64,000 nt of DNA from Sophora flavescens (taxonomy: Eukaryota > Streptophyta > Magnoliopsida > Fabales > Fabaceae): contig CM061065.1 in the NCBI GenBank assembly GCA_030762895.1, positions 75,033,676 through 75,097,675 of the forward strand, written 5' to 3'. Made by a program: the position numbers and the translations under genes. Below the pieces are notes generated by a model, which saw only the letters and a program-made list of their open reading frames with translations, did not search any database and had not been told where the DNA came from. Positions 32,977 to 43,751 of the stretch are shown here, in pieces; position 1 is the first letter of the stretch, and every line of letters begins with the position of its first letter.

Positions 32977-34173
32977 TTAAGAAAAGTTGGGTTGCCTCCC
33001 AATAAGCGCTTCTTTAACGTCACTAGCTTGACTTATTAAGAAGCATCCACCTGGATCCCATAACCTATGGTATAAGGACCAAGGAATGCTAACCATGTAA
33101 GATCCTTCAATCGGATCCCACGGTTTGCAGCATAAATATGGGAGCGAGCTCTTGAAAATCATGGTGACCTCACCAAATGTGTTGAATTTCTCACTCCCTC
33201 TTGGGTCAAAATTGACCCCTTCATCCACAAAATCTTCCCAATAAAAATGGGGTTCAACCTCAGGTAGAGGCATGAACTCCATTGTTGACTGCTTTACAAT
33301 GTGAGGTGGCAAACAATTCGAGAGGATCATTGGTGCTGTTCTGGCTTCTGTACAATCTTTACTCTCAGTATTGCCAAATCCATCACCTTCCAAATAAGCA
33401 GAAATCTCCGCACAAACCACACAAGTGTTCCTCCCATCACATTCCACACATGCATAGGAACCAATAGCACCATCTAATTCCAAAAGTTTTTCATCATCTC
33501 CAAGCATGGTGAAATAGATGTCCTCCAATTGCCTATTCCTTTCAGGCTCCTTAGTCAAGGGTTCAATGGGGAATGGTGCAACTATGTTCTCCAAAACAGG
33601 GTCTTCACTTCTTGACTCGGTTGCTCCCACTTCTTCTTCTTCCTCCTCATCCATCATTGCATCATCTTCATCATCATCCATCAAGTTCCCATTTGGCATT
33701 TCGGATAGAAGGTTAGAGAGTTCCTCAATACGTACCCCGAGACTTCGAATAGTATCTTCTTGATTTTTTAATTCTTCCATTGTTGTTGCCATGAAGTTCT
33801 CCAAAACAGCCTCTAAGTGAGGTTGACTATCCGGGATAGGTTGCTCAACCTCGACTGGGAATACGGATTTGAAGTTCTCCCAAGCAACTTCCAATGGGGA
33901 TGGCTCATCATACCAAGGTGTGGAAGATTCCCAATGTTCCCCTTCATCCATCAAAGTATTGTTTGGAGGGTTCCCCCACCATGGAGTGGAAGTGTTGGGA
34001 AATTGATTTCCCCATTCAGCATAACCTACCACTGGTGGAGGAGAGATTTGTGCCCTTGACAGCTCATTACTCACTTGTTGGATGTTTACGGCTAATTGCA
34101 GCATATCTACCCACAGCTGCAACTCAGATATCTCCAATTCTGCATCAGATGGCTGATAATAATTATAGTCCAT
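32977..34173 (-). CDS. Protein of unknown function encoded by non-autonomous element B
   Basis: A 398-codon uninterrupted frame starts MDYNYYQPSDAELEI. The N-terminal half is predicted helical with an acidic run (DDDEDDAMMDEEEEEE) near residues 168-183. A Cys-containing stretch CVECDGRNTCVVC lies near residue 243 and could bind metal (inference). The C-terminus, PWSLYHRLWDPGGCFLISQ followed by ASDVKEALIGRQPNFS, matches the protein of element A, and FDPRGSE precedes it in both. No retroviral enzyme motif is present. The frame is intact in a young insertion. The last codons overlap the conserved hairpin at 32987-33002. Confidence 0.75.
   Translation of the reverse strand: MDYNYYQPSDAELEISELQLWVDMLQLAVNIQQVSNELSRAQISPPPVVGYAEWGNQFPNTSTPWWGNPPNNTLMDEGEHWESSTPWYDEPSPLEVAWENFKSVFPVEVEQPIPDSQPHLEAVLENFMATTMEELKNQEDTIRSLGVRIEELSNLLSEMPNGNLMDDDEDDAMMDEEEEEEVGATESRSEDPVLENIVAPFPIEPLTKEPERNRQLEDIYFTMLGDDEKLLELDGAIGSYACVECDGRNTCVVCAEISAYLEGDGFGNTESKDCTEARTAPMILSNCLPPHIVKQSTMEFMPLPEVEPHFYWEDFVDEGVNFDPRGSEKFNTFGEVTMIFKSSLPYLCCKPWDPIEGSYMVSIPWSLYHRLWDPGGCFLISQASDVKEALIGRQPNFS
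32987..33020 (-). other. Conserved hairpin motif at the ORF end of element B
   Basis: On the minus strand GACGTTAAAGAAGCGCTTA precedes stem TTGGG, loop AGGCAA and stem CCCAA (32987-33002). It is equivalent to 11090-11105 in A and 60078-60095 in C. Confidence 0.75.
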
Positions 34174-34350
34174 GATCCTGCCAAACCAATTTTCACCTCA
34201 CAGACAATTAAGCCCAAGATCAAAGAAACAAAAATTCAAATATATACAAAACTAACAAAAGAAAAATATCAGTTATATACAGAAAAATAAAATAAAAAAA
34301 ATGTCTAAACTAGTTGTCTCATTTGTTACTAATGATATTGACAAAGCCAA

Positions 34351-34368
34351 TCCCCGGCAACGGCGCCA
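34351..34368 (-). other. Primer binding site of element B (tRNA-Asp)
   Basis: The minus strand reads TGGCGCCGTTGCCGGGGA, a perfect complement to the tRNA-Asp(GTC) 3' end, six bases from the 5' LTR. Confidence 0.92.
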
Positions 34369-34374
34369 AAAACT

Positions 34375-35788
34375 TGATGCGTGATTTTTAGAAATATAGG
34401 CAAGTGCACCTCGTCGCAATCAAGTAATACGGTGGTGAGACTGGTTATCGTATCCACAGGGATTGGTTGTCAATTACCAATTCACAAACTTAACAACTAT
34501 CTAGACTAAACTATGGTATGAGAGATCAAAACAGAAAATAAAGAAAGTAAAACAATATTTTTGGTCTTTTGGGAATTATATCAAACACTTGGAAGGCAAA
34601 CAGAGATATGGCTAAGATTGTTAGGGTTAGACTACACTAATCCTCCCTTAATTGCAATGAAATGGTTATCAACACAAGTCCTAATTCAATTATGACAGTC
34701 AAGCCTTTTCTAAAATACTCAAGCCTAATTCCTTAGGTGCATTGAGCCTAAAACCCCAAATTAAACCCTAATTCCTTAGGTGGATTAACCTGAGATTTTG
34801 CATTAAGTCAAGACTTATAAGATTGCAAGCATTCAACACCTATTCCTAGATTCTTGAACTACTTGGCATATGATTCATGAGCATGCCTTAACACCAACCT
34901 TCCAGTCATCTATCAAAGCAACAAATCATTCCTATGGGTAGCTAAGCCAAGGAAAGCATTAAACACAGAATCACATACTCATAAAGAAATAGAGACTTGC
35001 ATTAAAACACCAAATCAAATACAACAAGTTCAGAAAAGTTACATCTAACCCCAACAATGGGGATTTAACTACTCATGATAAAAGGAAATACAAAACAGAA
35101 TGAGAAAAGGGATGGAGAACACTCATAGACAAGCTTCCTCCATCTTCTCCCCATCCAAGAGCAGAGAAAACACCCCCTATTTGGGTAGAAACCCTCTCCG
35201 GCCCTTGACCTCAGCCTGCCTCTAAGTGCAGATCCCTAATTCTGTTCAGTGCAGGTTTATTTATAGGTCCGTCGCCCGTCACGGCCGTGATGTCCATCAC
35301 GGCCAGGCCGTGACGCTTTCTGTTTCTGGAACATTTGGCATTTTAGGTCTCTCGCGTGGTGAGACATTTCTCGCGTCGCGAGCCTCCATTCCATGGCCGT
35401 GATCTCCATCACGGCCAAGCCGTGATGGTCTCTGACTTGTGATGGTTTTGGGTCACGGCCGTGATGTACATCACGGCTAGGCCGTGACAGACTCTGTTTT
35501 CAGCTTTTCTGCCTTTTCAGTTTTACCCGATCATGGCCATGACGGGCATCACGGCTAGGCCGTGATGGGCTCTGTTTAGCTCATTTTCTTCCCTTTTAAG
35601 GCTCTAATTCATCCAATCTTCATTATAGCCAAATATGCACAGTTTTTCTCCAATTTCTGCAAAACAACACACAAACCACCTCATCCGTTCCAAAGGAAAA
35701 CTATACAAAATCAACACTAAATTGGCCTAACTATATGCAAATGCATGCAGAAATGTACATGAAAAATGAGGTAAAATCACACTCATCA
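34375..35788 (-). repeat. 5' LTR of element B
   Basis: 1414 bp, nearly identical to 29963-31379. The palindrome cassette is at 35279-35566 and TATAAATA (minus) at 35258-35265. Differences cluster weakly around the region matching 30780-30810. ACAAC follows at 35789-35793. Confidence 0.9.
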
Positions 35789-35793
35789 ACAAC

Positions 35794-36320
35794 TTAAGTT
35801 TCCTAAGCTTCCCCTGTATTTTGTGTGGCAAGACGACATTCTTAGCAAGGTTATCTAATTTGCTTGTGCATATTAACTACAACTTGTTAGCTATAACTTA
35901 AAAATTCTTTCAATTCAAGCAAGGCTGCCTTGTTGTACTTCTAGTATGTGCACACCTCTCCACTTTTGCCTTCTGTCAAATTCTCCCATGCTAGCACATT
36001 CTTATCATATTAACTTCATGTGCTAGAGATAAGTCCATTATCTATGGTATTTTAAAATTACATGGCTCTCTAATTATTTTATTCTTTTATGCGCTTTCTC
36101 AACATCATATCTTTACCCTGTTTCCCATGCCTGGCAAAATCCATTTTCCTTTCTTCTCTGCACTGACAACTGTTAAAAGTCTTACTTATTGTTGAAGGAA
36201 ATAGAGTTGAAGGTTGCTAACTCTTGCGTCTTTCATTTCTACCCAAAATATCAACAACTTTTATGTTTTCTATTCATGTATATATACCAGCTAAGAGAAA
36301 AGGAAATAAAAGTCAATCAC
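35794..36320 (+). other. Unassigned stretch right of element B
   Basis: No LTR ends, repeats or coding frames are recognised. It is AT-rich and intron-like or intergenic in look, continuous with 29322-29957 before element B inserted. Confidence 0.4.
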
Positions 36321-36449
36321 CTCGTCCTCAGATTCTATTTTGTGCAACTTATACCTTTTCACTCCAATCTCCATGATGTCTTTCACGTTTCACAACTTTT
36401 CTAACTTAACAAATTTCGAGGACAAAATTTTATTTAAGAGGGGGAGTAA

Positions 36450-39400
36450 TGTCACATCCCAGTTTTTAGAAGTAGGATAATTATTATTAACTTTTCGATA
36501 ATTTTTTTTATACAGTGATAATTGTTTGTGTTTGATAATTATAAAATAATATTTTATAATTTAGTATCAAATTATATTATTTGGATAAGAGATATTTTAG
36601 TAAGAAAATATAATTATTTTGGGATTTATAAAGGTTAGAATTTATTTTATGAAAGAACCTAACTTTAAGATATCTCAAATATTTTATTTATTTCAAAGAG
36701 CTACTTTTAGTAAATTTACTAGTCACACCCTATTTTTTAATACGCACACCCCCCCTTCTTTTAAACTCTCTGCTGTCTTCTTCGATGGAACCAAAAACCC
36801 ATATCTTCTCAATGAACTTAGACCCCCTTCCTTCTCTTCCATCCGACGTCGCCCTTCCACCTGCAGCCCCATCCTGTCGCGTCGCCACCGCAGGGATGCT
36901 GTCCGACCACCGCACGACGCAGAGACGACAGCCACGCGACTCAACGCGTGTTCTGGTCTTTGCTTCGCCCCTCGACGCCGATCTGCCGTAACGGGACCTC
37001 CGCTTCTGGTGATGTCCAAGATCCCAGACCGCCGTGCAATCTTCTGGAGAGGAGAAGCCCACCCCACATGTTTCTGTCTGCTTAGTTCTTCAATGTGTCA
37101 CTGTCGCACCGGAGTCACTGTGCCGCCAACCGCCGTCGCGTCGGACCTTCAAAAACCACCACATTCCCTCCTCTTTATCTTAGGTGAGTTAATTTGTGTG
37201 TCTTCTTCCCTTTCATCTTCCCCAAACCCTAAATTCCCGATTTAAAACCTAACTATTAATTTGGAATCTAGTTGTCCAAATTGATGATGTTGCTTATAAA
37301 TTGGATATGTCAATTTCAAATTCCCCATGTTGATTTCCTTAATTATAGAATAAGTAATTATTGATATTTTGTTAATTAATGGACCGTTGGTTGAATTAAT
37401 GTGAGGCCCTTTTTCTTTGTATTGGCCGAAACTGTACAAGGAGGAGGAAGGAGAGGATTCAATTTAGACTCTGTTATTGTTAAGGAAGAGTAATTGATGA
37501 GACTAGAACAAGGAAAAGAAACAAAGACATAGAAAGGATATCGAGAAAACAGCTAGATGTTTATAATACCTCTTTTTCAAGAGGAATCAAGGTGACAATA
37601 GAATCCCTCAAAACCTCTCTAATTGGTGTGGTTAATTAGTTGAATTGGTGTGATTTCTTGTATGAATTGAAGTGATAAAATGCTATGTTTGATTGGTTGT
37701 TCACATGTCCTACCCTACTTGTTTTGTTTGGAGAGGCATGTCTATATGTGAGAATGTGTCATAGCATGATGATAATTGAATCTTTGTTTGGCAATGCATT
37801 TGATATGTGACTTGTATGCTTGACTGGTAGAATGAGTAAGTATCTAGCCAGAGCTTACGATGAGATCAATGACGTGAGACAATTTGAGTTAAGTGTTGAG
37901 ATAGTGATGAGAGGTTAAGGCACTAGGTTATGACCCAAAAGATTTGGTGATACTCATATTAGAATGCATTGTGTTGTTCACAGTCGTGTGGGTGGTTGTT
38001 GAGTCACCGGCAAGTGTCCGAGTCGTCGTAAGTAATAAAACACGGTAAGTAGTTACCGAGGTCGGACACAGGGATTGGGCTATCAATTCTACCAATTTGC
38101 AAAAAGTTCAATACGTTTGACCAAGCAAAGGCAAGTGGTTGAAAAGAGAGAAAATATAGGATCGCAATTCAAATCAATAAATCAATTAGAGAATAAAGAA
38201 TTAAAATCTGGAATTTAAATATCTAAGGTCACAAATCCACCTACCCAATCACGCATAGTACCCAAGTGATGATGATTCCCTCCCTAAGTTCAACTGCAAT
38301 GTCAACCAGGACCCCCAAATTCTCCTAATGACACTGTCGTGCTCAATAGGACGTATTCAATGATTGAGTTAATTACTTACTAGGTCTCATAACCCAATCA
38401 TCAAACTCTATTAAATCTGGTTCCCCTATAAGGTTGCACTGATCTCCTACTCACTCTCGTGCAATATTCGATCAATGATCCCAATTCAAGTTCTAAATGC
38501 GAATTACCTATCAAGCCTCATCACGTTAACTAGTCAATCATGGATGCATATGATCAACGCAGTAAATTCAGAATTGGAAAAGAAGAATTGAGATAAAGGA
38601 GAGAAACATACATCACATTGAACGCTACACCGTCATGGTGGTTTCATTGATCCCTTAGACAAGGGGATTAGTTCCTCATGCTTGTAACAACACACAAACA
38701 ATTGGAATTCATCATCATTGTATAATAAGAAAAAAAATAGGGAGACACAGCTCCAGAGAACAAGGATTCGTCTCAAAACGCTCTAAAACAAGTGGGTAAC
38801 AAAAGGTCCTTTCAATCTGCTCTAAAACAACAATTTATAGATTTTAGAATATGCGCCTGCTCGCGAGGCGGATTTCAGTTTTGGCTCCATCCTGAGTTTG
38901 AATACTCGCGAGGTGAGGTAGTGATTCGCGAGGCGAGATAGAGAGGATGACATTTCTGGCACAGTCAGACCTTCAGACTAGCGAGGCGAGATGGTGATTC
39001 ATGAGGTGAGACAGAGAGGGTGACATTTGCTGTTCAGGCTGGTCTTCAGGCTCGCGAGGTGAGCTCCTGTTTCGCGAGGCGAAACCTCCAGAATTGCTTT
39101 TCCACTGTTTTCTTCATTTTCCTTGACTCTAAGAGCTTCACTTTTAACCTAAAACAATAAAAGAAAACGAAAAGCGTAATTATACTCAAAATAAACTAAA
39201 AACTACTAAAAATGCATAAAACGAGTCAAAGTCTAACTTAGGAACAAAACAAGGCCAATTTGGGAGATTAGCGAGGGTGACTAGCCCAATTAGGCACAAA
39301 ATATACCCCTTTTCAAGCTGGAAACTAGATGAGCCAGAGGCTAATCAGTGGCACACATGAGGTTAGAGTATCTGATTACGGTTACCAGATGTCATAGGTC

Positions 39401-40135
39401 AGTTCCCTAACGGGAATGGGGCTTAACTATCATGATACTCTTGTAGTCCTTGCCAAGTCGTCCCGTATCCTAACGGGAATGGGGATGTGCACCGGGTTTT
39501 TGGACGAACTACTTGGATGACTGACTAATATCCCTAATGGGAATGTGGGATGGTGACAGGACTGTAGGTAGCCACGTCAGCATTGTGTGACATGAGGTTA
39601 TGGTCTTCGGGCTAAATTGTGGCCTTCGGGCAAGAAAGGGACCGGTTGACATGCATTTAGGAATAGTAATTTTTATAACATGTTGTTCTTTTACATATGA
39701 AAATTTTACTTTCTGGTGTTCATTTTATCTTGATTATGTGTTGGGTTGTTTAGAGAGGATTTTCTATACCTTCCACACCAGGTATAGTTGGAAATGTCAT
39801 AGTTCAAACTGTTTTAATATATTCACTATTGTCACTGAGTTTTACTCTTTTTTGGGATTTCTGAAATTTGCAGGTTTTAAATGTGGCATTGGGCTCTTGA
39901 TAGCATTTCCGGGATAGTTGATAGATCCCAATGAGGAAAGTCTTTTAGCCAGGTCGAGCTGGATCGGAGTCTGTTAAAATGGTCCATTTAGTCCTATTAA
40001 GAATTTTTGTAAATAATCAATTATGTTATTGTTTTAGATATTTTTGGAATTTTCGGATACGATAATTAAGTATTGAAAAACATTTTATTTTATTAAGTTT
40101 GGTATATTGCGTTATAATTATTCTAGGGTGTTACA
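36450..40135 (+). repeat. 3' LTR of element G, with a nested solo LTR
   Basis: It starts TGTCACATCCCAG after the polypurine tract and ends GGGTGTTACA at 40135. Subtracting the nested copy leaves about 2.33 kb. A GC-rich patch (36780-37170) gives a chance-looking 208-codon frame. Two TTCCCTAACGGGAA-like hairpin units lie near 39400-39540. At 40136 the sequence changes directly into the middle of an LTR of element F. Confidence 0.75.
37997..39347 (-). repeat. Solo LTR of family C
   Basis: Plus-strand ends TGTTGAGTCACC and GGCTAATCA match the LTR of element C at 54787-56196, with clear divergence. Flanks GTGGT (37992-37996) and GTGGC (39348-39352) are probably a 5-bp duplication with one change. 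GCGAGGCGAG-type motifs recur at about 38855-39095 next to a TATA-like sequence near 38833. No internal region remains. Confidence 0.85.
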
Positions 40136-43100
40136 CATGCTATAATTATTTTATTTTATTTTACTATCTACTTATTTACAAGTTTGCCATTGCACCAAAT
40201 GACCAAAATACCCCCCAAAACTCCCTCCTAGCCGTGACCCCATCAACCCCACAACCTTGATAAGTTGTTCTCCACTTCATAACTTCACATTGTCTTAACT
40301 TAAGTTTCCTACACATAGAACACTTGAAAACTCAAGAACAGAAAGTACATTTGTGAAGAACATCATCTCTTTGGATCATTTCTTCTTGCTCCAAGAGGTA
40401 ACCTCACTTCGTCTCATCTTTCTAAGTCTTTCTCTTCACATATATTCATGTCTTCATACCTTGTTCTTCATGTTTCAAGTTTTATTTCTTCTAAAATCTC
40501 TTATAAATTGTAGAAAAATCCAAAGAACTTGAAACCAATTTCTATGATCTTGTAATCATCTATATATTTGTTATCCAAGAGCATGTATTCAACAAAAATT
40601 TCCTCCCTATTTATCCTAGCTTGGCCGAACCTACATAGATGTGGGAGAGGAAAGATTTTGTTTCAAACTGTGTAAACAAGTGTTGATCTATTATCTCTAG
40701 TCCATTCTTTTGATAATTCAAGTGATTAGAAGATCAAAACACTTCCTAAACTAATTTTTGTGGTTGAGTTTGAAACTTTAAACTTTGAAGTTAAGATGAT
40801 TTTGGTTCAATTTTTGTTAAGTAAGACTTGATTACGCTTTAATCATACTTAAGGATCATTGATCTAAGAGTTGAGAAAATTTGAAAGTTCCTAGCCTTTT
40901 ATTCTTGATAAGGACGAAACCCAAACTCTTTAGATCTAGTTTGTTTTGTTTGGTGTTTGTTAATTTTGGTTGTGATTCGCTATGAAGGATCAAATCGCTA
41001 GCTGAGGTACTAAACTGTGTCACCGGAACCAGAATCAAAGACTTTGTGGAATCAAATCTGTAACTTCAAGAGGTAAGGAGAGCTTACCTTAGGGTTGTGG
41101 GATAGCCACATGTTATCTGGGTGTTGTCTGTAAATTATTTGTGTAGTTTATCTGTGTTAAGTTAATTATTGTTTTATTTTAATTATATGATGTGATGTGA
41201 TGGGGTTAGCTGTTTATGTGATTATAACTGTGATATGGTTATATCTGTGATGCATGCTATATCTGTGAAAGTATGATATGTTTATATCATATGATATATC
41301 TATTATTGATTGCTGGAGTGCGAAACCTGACAGTGGTCAGAGTTTAATTAATTTCGAAGATTAAAAGCTTGTTAATGTTACACAAATAATCCAAGTGATT
41401 AAATAGTGTAAAGTAGTCTAAAAGTGGAAAAATAATATTTTATTGATTTTTTCGGCGATTGATGAGTTAGTGAGTGCCAGAGAGGGCGTAACCGTGAAAA
41501 TATTTCACAGGTGCTAGTTTTAGCAAAATATATTTAACAATAATGGAAAATGATATTTGGAATAATAAAGTGACAAAAATAATTTAATTAGAATTTTAAA
41601 TAAATATTTTCAATCAAAAAGCCATTTTTGGCATTTTTATGAAGAAAATGAGAAAAATATTTTAGTTAATTTTTATTTGAATTAAGAAAAGGTTATTAGA
41701 AAATTGATATTATTTTCTTCAAAATAAATATTTTCAAGTGTGAAAATACTTTAGAAAAGGGAAAGATTTATTCTTGACTCGATCGTATTTTAAATGATTT
41801 ATAAAATGATTTTGAAGGAAATGAATTTCGGAAAAAGGGATTTTTTCAGGGAAAATGATTCCGTTAAACTTGGATAAGTTTTTCGGATGTTTGGTTTTGT
41901 ATTTGTTATTTCACTGAGTGAAATGTTTTAAAGAAGACAAGCGAACCTAGTTACCGAGACGTCGGGTTTCTAGGGTTCTATTTGACACGAGGATCTGGGA
42001 TCCGTGTCATTGGACATAAGTGTCCTGTAAAATGGTGGACTGTGTGTCCCATAGTTTGATATGGCTAAGCGTTGTCTTTGATATCCGCGAACCTTTGACC
42101 GGTGCATCGGTGTAAAGGTTTTGCGATTGAGCACTCGGACTAGTATGTCCTGTGTTAAGATTGAGCACGTGAACTTGTGTGTTCCGTGTGTGCCTAAGTT
42201 TTAAGTCTTAATAAGGAAATTAAGCATGGTCGTGTGTTTGGAGCCTCGACAAGGAAATAATTATGCGACAAAGAAAAGTATCGAGAACAAAAGTATTTCT
42301 CATGCATATTTATGGCAGACATGCTATGTTACAGTATCTTGATTCATTGTGTCATTTGGGATGTACAAATGAACAAGTTTGGAGATCATTGAATCATATA
42401 TTCTGATCAATGTATCTGATGGTATAAATCCCATGAACCGTGATAACCATTGGGCCATGAGTAATATTGGGCAATGTGTGGACCGAAGTTTCCCGTTTAT
42501 CGTGATGACAATTGAGTCCTATGTTGGCTAAGGTGTCATATTATGCGCAAAAACAACTATGGTGGTGCCTGGGGTATTCCAATTAGTTGAAATCTATTGG
42601 ACATTGAATTATTTTCGTTGTCAATGCTCCATTTAAAACGCCTGATCAGCAGAAACGAAAAATGAGGAGTTGGTAGAGTTGTGAGTGAGAGTGGATTACT
42701 GAAGTGTCATGCATTCTTTCAAAATTTCGATGAATATAGGGTACGAGACCCTGTGGACTGAATTATTACTCTATGATTATTGTTTATATATTTTGGATAT
42801 CATGAATATGTTGTTTTGTGTGTTATGCATGTGGATATCTTATTAAAATCCATATATTGGTGTCTTATCCTTACAAATATATCAGGATTCTTCTGGTTTG
42901 TTGTTGTACCTTGGTACAATAGTACAGATGGTGTAGAGAAGTTTCGTAAGTCACGCGGACTTAGATTCTAGATGCTTGGAGAAGTATCTGTTCATGGGAA
43001 TGACCACGGAGGTCCTTCCAATAATGTCTTGTAGAGCGACTAGCTTAGGAGTTTTGGTTGGGTTATATGTTTTAAAAGGTCGGTAACTGTGGTGCTGTAA

Positions 43101-43362
43101 TTTTGTCTTTGGTTTAAGTTTTCCCTTTTGGGAGGTGACAACCTTTGAGGAAAAAAAAATGGTATGTCGTGGTGATTTCTTTATATATGTGACTTTACTG
43201 TTTAATGTATGTATTATAGTGTTCTAAAGTTATTCGTGGAAGAAAAATTTTACACCCGAGTTTTCTGACTTAAAACAAATAAATTTTCCGAAAGCAACCA
43301 GCAAATTAATTTTTAATTTATTTCCGTACGGGTTACGAAGTAATGCCCAAGGGGGTGTTACA
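40136..43362 (+). repeat. Truncated 5' LTR of element F
   Basis: It aligns with 51168-54355 throughout, ends GGGGGTGTTACA and leads into the primer site. The hairpin array is at 41946-42626. The first part of the LTR is replaced by element G. Confidence 0.85.
41946..42626 (+). repeat. Tiled hairpin array in the LTR of element F
   Basis: Perfect arms include CCTAG/CTAGG around ACCGAGACGTCGGG (41946-41974), GACAC..GGATC/GATCC..GTGTC (41984-42008), GGAC/GTCC at 42012, 42037 and 42137, AACCTTT/AAAGGTT (42090-42120), CACG..GAAC/GTTC..CGTG (42166-42188), CTTAAT/ATTAAG (42207-42224), CATTGA/TCAATG (42387-42412 and 42602-42626). The 3' LTR holds the same array, more decayed, near 52960-53660. Confidence 0.82.
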
Positions 43363-43366
43363 AAGG

Positions 43367-43384
43367 TGGTATCAGAACTGGTCG
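43367..43384 (+). other. Primer binding site of element F (initiator tRNA-Met type)
   Basis: TGGTATCAGAACTGGTC follows the LTR end by four bases. The first ten bases match the initiator tRNA-Met complement used by most chromoviruses. Confidence 0.75.
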
Positions 43385-43751
43385 GTCTTTCAGGAACCTT
43401 GGGGAATAGGCCTGTTATGTTTTTGTTGTGTAATCTCTGGTTGGTCACTATTTGAAATTGTTTCCTTATTGAAACAATGTGTGTTGGCTTATTAGTGTGT
43501 GTTGGTTCATGTGTGACACATTCGATTATCCTTTTATGGATTGTGTCAGACATTTGAATAGTATGCCTATTAAGGGAGATATTCTAGGAATGTTCGTTGA
43601 GAATGTTCCAAGATTATTGTTTACGAAAGGATTTCTGGGAATTTTAATTCCCTGGAAATGTTTAGTTTTACTTCTAGCAGAGGATATTGATTTTCGATCG
43701 TTCTAGTTACTAGGTTCGGTCTAATTTCTATCCCCTTTTGTAGGTTATCGC

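Larger units (their letters stand above)
29963..35788 (-). mobile_element. Complete non-autonomous Athila-related element (element B)
   Basis: Two almost identical 1.4-kb LTRs flank a 3-kb interior in minus orientation, with a perfect 5-bp duplication ACAAC at 29958-29962 and 35789-35793. Going leftward from 34374 are the primer binding site, a single 398-codon ORF, a 3' UTR and a polypurine tract at 31380-31396. There is no gag-pol. By eye only some 20 differences separate the LTRs over about 1415 bp, so the insertion is recent. It is the same element type as A but a distinct subfamily; LTRs share the TGAT-AGTGTGATTTTAC start on the coding strand and CACGGCCGTGA palindromes. Confidence 0.9.
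36321..40135 (+). mobile_element. 3' end of a chromovirus (element G)
   Basis: Only the tail of the polymerase remains: NLHDVFHVSQL near 36366-36400 is the typical end of chromovirus integrase. It is followed by a broken frame, a polypurine tract AAGAGGGGGAG (36436-36446) and the 3' LTR from 36450. The rest of the element is absent to the left. A solo LTR of family C has inserted at 37997-39347. Confidence 0.75.

Noticed and set aside
36619..37245. 208-codon ORF on the plus strand
   Set aside because: It lies in a GC-rich, low-complexity part of an LTR, overlaps equally long frames on the other strand and shows no domain.
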